Assembly: GCA_004151065.3 (NCBI GenBank)
Contig: NWUY0300071129.1
Span: forward strand, 1 to 13,445
Length of the DNA stretch: 13,445 nt
Direction of reading: 5' to 3'
Source: Larix sibirica
Taxonomy: Eukaryota > Streptophyta > Pinopsida > Pinales > Pinaceae
The position numbers were made by a program, and so were the translations under genes. The notes under the pieces were generated by a model, which was not told the DNA's origin, ran no database searches, and saw only the letters and a program-made list of their open reading frames with translations. Of this stretch, positions 10,611 through 13,445 are shown piece by piece (the stretch's first letter is position 1; each line of letters begins with the position of its first letter).

Positions 10611-11397
10611 AAAGACATATCATGGGAAACTATTGGGTTGAGAGTCAGTTGCTCTAAGAACTCTTAAAAGTAAAGATTGTTTACCAGACCAAATTTTAGT
10701 GGCGGTTTTTTTCTTGAACATGATATATAAAGGATTGTCTACCACGATTTGAGCCTTTCACTTCTCTCCCTGAATTCATGGCTAGTACACCATAAACCCC
10801 CTCTTCCTCAGTAATAGAACTAGCTTTCCATTGTCTCAGGTTGTATCGAGAGTCTGGATTTATAGGAGTGCTTTGTTTAGTTGGATCAGAAACCTTAAGG
10901 CACAATGGAGGCAGATATTGCTTCCTAGCATCATTCAAAGAGCCTTCCTTTCCAACACGAATATTAATGATGCTCAAGGACCCAAGAGAAAGGTCCTGTT
11001 TTCCCAAGGTATCAGTACTAGAAATGGCCACATCAAAGACATATGGTACACGACCTTTTGAATGGGCCCATGAACCCATAACATCAACATCGAATTCTTT
11101 CGAAGTCATATTTAAGGGAACCAAGTTGGAAATGGACATACCTTCTTCCAGCAAGGGCTCCATTACCAGAGCCTATTCCCCATGGATAACCCCTTCTATT
11201 GGTTCAAATTCCATGGAAAATGATCTAGTAGTAAGAACCTCCTTTTCAATACCATATGCCTTTACTAGACGAGAGTTCAGGTCCACCACCTTTATCCCAT
11301 ACTTAGGTGTGAAACTAGGTTCTACTTTATTTTGACAAACTTGTGAGTTCAAGACCTCATATTTCTTGATCCAATGATTTTTATTAAAGGGTAAGTC

Positions 11398-11439
11398 ACA
11401 GTCCACTTCTATATTCCCTAACTCATGACAACAAAAACA
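11398..11439 (-). other. CCHC-type zinc knuckle remnant with His replaced by Asn
   Basis: The peptide 'CFCCHELGNIEVDC' has the spacing C-x2-C-x4-N-x4-C. All three cysteines of a retroelement zinc knuckle are present, and the zinc-binding histidine position is Asn (codon AAT at 11,413-11,415). It sits directly after the DUF4283 region, preceded by 'NYCNIPFSC', where plant LINE ORF1 proteins usually have a D-Y-E-G-x-P-F-x-C stretch. Without the histidine the knuckle would probably not bind zinc normally. Confidence 0.85.
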
Positions 11440-11499
11440 ACTGAAGGGAATATTACAATAGTTCATAGATTAGAAATGATTGCAAACCCCTTTGAATGA

Positions 11500-11990
11500 T
11501 TATCTTAGAATCCAAGCCATCTCTAATATCCAGTCCCACCAGAATCCTTTCCAAGGAAATTTTATTAGAATTGAGGAAGCTCATATTTGCCTACAAGTAC
11601 TGTCCAAGCGAATTTCCAATTTCCCTGAAAATACCACTCGACTATAATTCTCTGGGGAGGCTCGAGAGCTTCACCCATAAAGAGACTTTGTCCATTCTTT
11701 GAAGATGAGCATTGAAGGATGGAGAGCATTGTTCTAACGTGAGAGGAGAATGATCCATTCTCCATAAAGAGGACATAATATTGTTTGCATATGAGGGTGA
11801 TTTGAAAGTGAAGGCGAGCCAACCCCTCACAAGAAATAAAACACTTGGTGAATAACCAATGACTGATACCCACTAATTCAACATCCATGCATGAATGCTA
11901 GATTCCCCAAATCTCCTACCAAAAATTCTTCCCACCAACATTTGGGAAGCCATACTTACAACCTCATTCAACTTGATATCATACCCCAAC
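11500..11990 (-). other. DUF4283 domain remnant within LINE ORF1
   Basis: In plant LINEs, DUF4283 is the conserved core of ORF1 just before the zinc knuckle. The remnant starts around 'LVGRIFGRRFGESSIHAW', continues through 'GYSPSVLFLVRGWLAFTFKS', 'LTLEQCSPSFNAHL' and 'VSLWVKLSSLP', and ends at 'ERILVGLDIRDGL'. This matches the family pattern of a G-W-F-x-F strand, a W-x-P-x-F segment, a W-V-x-L-P-x-L-P strand and a final A/E-R-I-L-V-x-L-D motif. The stop after 'LPREL' sits where the family usually has a tryptophan ('EYW'), consistent with TGG to TAG. The order and spacing make the assignment firm even though the reading frame is interrupted. Confidence 0.85.
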
Positions 11991-12799
11991 ACTAGTCTAG
12001 TGACAAATTTAATATTCTTTTTCTTTTTAGCACTAGATCTTGATATAACCCTGGAACCAATAATTTCCCCTTGCAAGCTCGTCTCGACGACCAACTCGGT
12101 GGCCTCTATACTTGGTTGTTCCTTAGGAGTGACAACCACATCATCACTACGATTTGGTCTTGAGCCAAACTTGTTACTTTTAGACTAGGGACCAATAACA
12201 TGAACATCCTACAAGTGATATACCTTATTCCCCACAGTAGATGGAGCATCTTCAATACATGGCTTAACACATCACTTAGCCAAGGCACTAACCTATCGAT
12301 CACCGATAATGCTAGTCAAAGATAACTTCAGGGTGACATATACAAGACACCCATAGTCTTCCAACAACTTTTAAGCATTTGAATGTGAGTTGTTGTCGTA
12401 CCGACCAATTTGATGATGATACATAGTAAATCTTCATAATACTCGAAAGAAAACCCAGAGCTTAAGGGATGAAAAATTTACACCTTATTCGATACACCCT
12501 CCTCCACAGTAATACCCTTTTGTATCCAGTCCTTGATGTGAGACCTTTTTTCCCTCTTGAAGGCTAACCAAGCTTGCGACAATCCCCCTTGACATTAGGT
12601 GTTCAATTAATGTCAATCCTCGGATCCACCTTCCATATCTCCGAACTCACCAGCAGGATTTCCAAGGAACTAAGGCAGTTGATGAGGTCATCCATTGGCA
12701 CGTAGCCACCAAAAAATCCTCCCACCGCAGGAGTACTGTGAACCCCAACATTTATAGGGTGGAAAAATATATCTGCCTCCTCCAAATCATAGGTCGAGT

Positions 12800-13420
12800 A
12801 ATCTAATGCTTCAACATACCATGTATAAGCTCCACTAAAAAGGAAGGTAGAAATATACCCAACCCTAGTCCATCTACGGAAACCCTCACAGATATGTTAC
12901 AATGCCCTATCTCTTTGTCTAGTTCTCGCGTATAGATTCATATTGGTTGAGAGATGTGGCCCACAACAACATATACACTTCAATATATCACAATCTTTAT
13001 ATCAATGGGAGTAGCCACAAAGGAGTGGTGCTTCCTACTAACACAATGATTGTGATGTGAAATTTCTTTTAATATTTCTCCAATAAATATCTATATTACC
13101 TTTCTTCCTTAAAGATTCTTCTATTTGTTATCTTTCCAAAAAAACAAAATAATGAAAAGAGAAATAGATGATAAAACAATACCTCTAAAATATTTACCTT
13201 TATTCAATCAACCTAAATCTTTAAATAATTAATCAAATTCTTAAATTTTAATATTTTATTTTTTATAATAAGTTCAAATCCAAAGAGGATAGGGTATGTA
13301 CGCTTTTTAAAACTTTAATAGTTAAGTGGTTGGGTGTGCAAAAATAATCCCTTATCCCATAATAACAAAAGGTCTCATACACCAAATTGGTGTCTAGCTT
13401 GACGATGACTTTAAAAATAG
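12800..13420. other. Flank beyond the LINE 5' end, AT-rich, no gene
   Basis: Positions 12,800-12,960 may include the LINE 5' UTR or upstream DNA. From about 13,060 the sequence becomes very AT-rich with short A and T runs. There is a small odd-centred palindrome, CACCAAATTGGTG, at 13,380-13,392. No open frame of note and no RNA gene were seen. Confidence 0.5.
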
Positions 13421-13439
13421 ATTATTATTATTATTATTA
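13421..13439 (+). repeat. (ATT)n microsatellite
   Basis: Six perfect ATT units plus one extra base lie close to the right edge of the window. Confidence 0.9.
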
Positions 13440-13445
13440 AGAAAT

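Larger units (their letters stand above)
6439..10618 (-). pseudogene. LINE ORF2 polyprotein (endonuclease, RT, zf-RVT, RNase H), degenerate
   Basis: This is the enzyme of target-primed reverse transcription. At about 1,390 codons it is close to the expected length of a plant L1 ORF2, so little has been deleted. In order it shows EEP endonuclease (about 10,610-9,930), a linker (9,930-9,290), RT fingers/palm (9,290-8,450), thumb (8,450-8,050), a connecting region, zf-RVT (about 7,440-7,150) and RNase H (about 6,940-6,560). The first ATG after ORF1 is at 10,616-10,618, but its frame closes quickly, so I use it only as an approximate start. The last stop in the RNase H frame is at 6,439-6,441. 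Stops and frameshifts occur throughout, so no functional polyprotein could be made. Some blocks remain open for 60-120 codons. Confidence 0.93.
10620..12785 (-). pseudogene. LINE ORF1 (gag-like, DUF4283 plus zinc knuckle), degenerate
   Basis: This is the nucleic-acid-binding protein that coats LINE RNA in the ribonucleoprotein particle. One frame runs from about 12,139 to 11,500 with three stops: TAG at 11,873-11,875, TAG at 11,642-11,644 and a later TAG in 'GQYL*ANMSF'. A frame change follows just before the knuckle. Landmarks are 'LVGRIFGRRF' (about 11,938), 'SPSFNAHLQRMDKVSLWV', 'REIGNSLG' and 'ERILVGLDIRDGL', then the knuckle, then a hydrophilic C-terminal part (11,163-10,696) containing 'RYNLRQW' and 'GRQSF'. 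After another frame change the tail runs to a TGA at 10,620-10,622. The N-terminal part (12,785 to about 12,300) is weakly supported, so the true start is unknown. ORF2 follows almost directly. Confidence 0.85.
6186..12790 (-). mobile_element. Degenerate, near full-length plant L1-type LINE retrotransposon with RNase H
   Basis: Read on the minus strand, this 6.6-kb block contains every module of a plant L1 LINE in the right order: DUF4283, CCHC knuckle, EEP endonuclease, reverse transcriptase, zf-RVT and RNase H. There are no LTRs and no integrase. The module order and motif wording are seen directly; assignment to plant L1 elements with an added RNase H rests on family knowledge. The element is dead, with many in-frame stops (TAG, TGA, TAA) and several frame changes. 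The 3' edge is uncertain: a 9-T run at 6186-6194 would read as a short poly(A) tail on the element strand, but I could not identify a target-site duplication. The 5' edge is also approximate, because similarity fades above about 12,300. Confidence 0.92.

Noticed and set aside
10192-10641. 149-codon open frame on the plus strand
   Set aside because: It is antisense to the LINE endonuclease domain and is Lys/Ser-rich without motifs, so it is a shadow frame.
10841-11335. 164-codon open frame on the plus strand
   Set aside because: It lies antisense to the LINE ORF1 C-terminal region and zinc knuckle, which have clear family motifs on the minus strand. Its own translation shows no domain.
13270-13335. 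tRNA-like promoter boxes (AGTTCAAATCC near 13,271 and TAGTTAAGTGG near 13,319) suggesting a SINE or tRNA
   Set aside because: The box-B-like motif lies before the box-A-like motif on the same strand, which is the wrong order, and no cloverleaf can be folded around them.

Overview
This window looks like repeat-rich, non-genic DNA from the nuclear genome of a seed plant. Three things point there: it is AT-rich, it has no convincing host gene, and its one recognisable large feature is a decayed plant-type L1 LINE with a DUF4283 plus zinc-knuckle ORF1 and an ORF2 that ends in an RNase H domain. A large-genome plant such as a gymnosperm would fit, but the sequence alone does not fix the species.

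Layout. Positions 1-900 hold no recognisable gene. Positions 900-1300 carry two small tandem or interspersed repeats. Positions 1300-3150 are low-complexity, stop-rich DNA with a weak tRNA-primer-site-like motif at about 2431-2443 on the minus strand, which could be a trace of an old LTR element. Positions 3150-4290 contain unidentified minus-strand coding-like fragments, including a coiled-coil stretch, and are followed by a 13-bp hairpin at 4273-4306. Positions 4310-6180 hold nothing I can identify.

From about 12,790 down to about 6,190 on the minus strand lies one nearly complete but dead LINE. ORF1 (about 12,785-10,620) gives the DUF4283 nucleic-acid-binding region, a CCHC-type knuckle and a basic tail. 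ORF2 (about 10,618-6,439) gives, in order, an endonuclease/exonuclease/phosphatase (EEP) domain, a reverse transcriptase, a thumb region, a zf-RVT domain and RNase H. In a live element ORF1 would coat the RNA, the endonuclease would nick the target, the RT would copy the RNA from the nick, and the RNase H would degrade the template. Here every module has stops or frameshifts, and key residues are lost in the endonuclease, RT, RNase H and zinc knuckle. Positions 12,960-13,445 are very AT-rich flank with an (ATT)n microsatellite.

I found no RNA gene, CRISPR array, operon or novel system. The notable content is the architecture and decay pattern of the LINE and a few unexplained repeats to its left.
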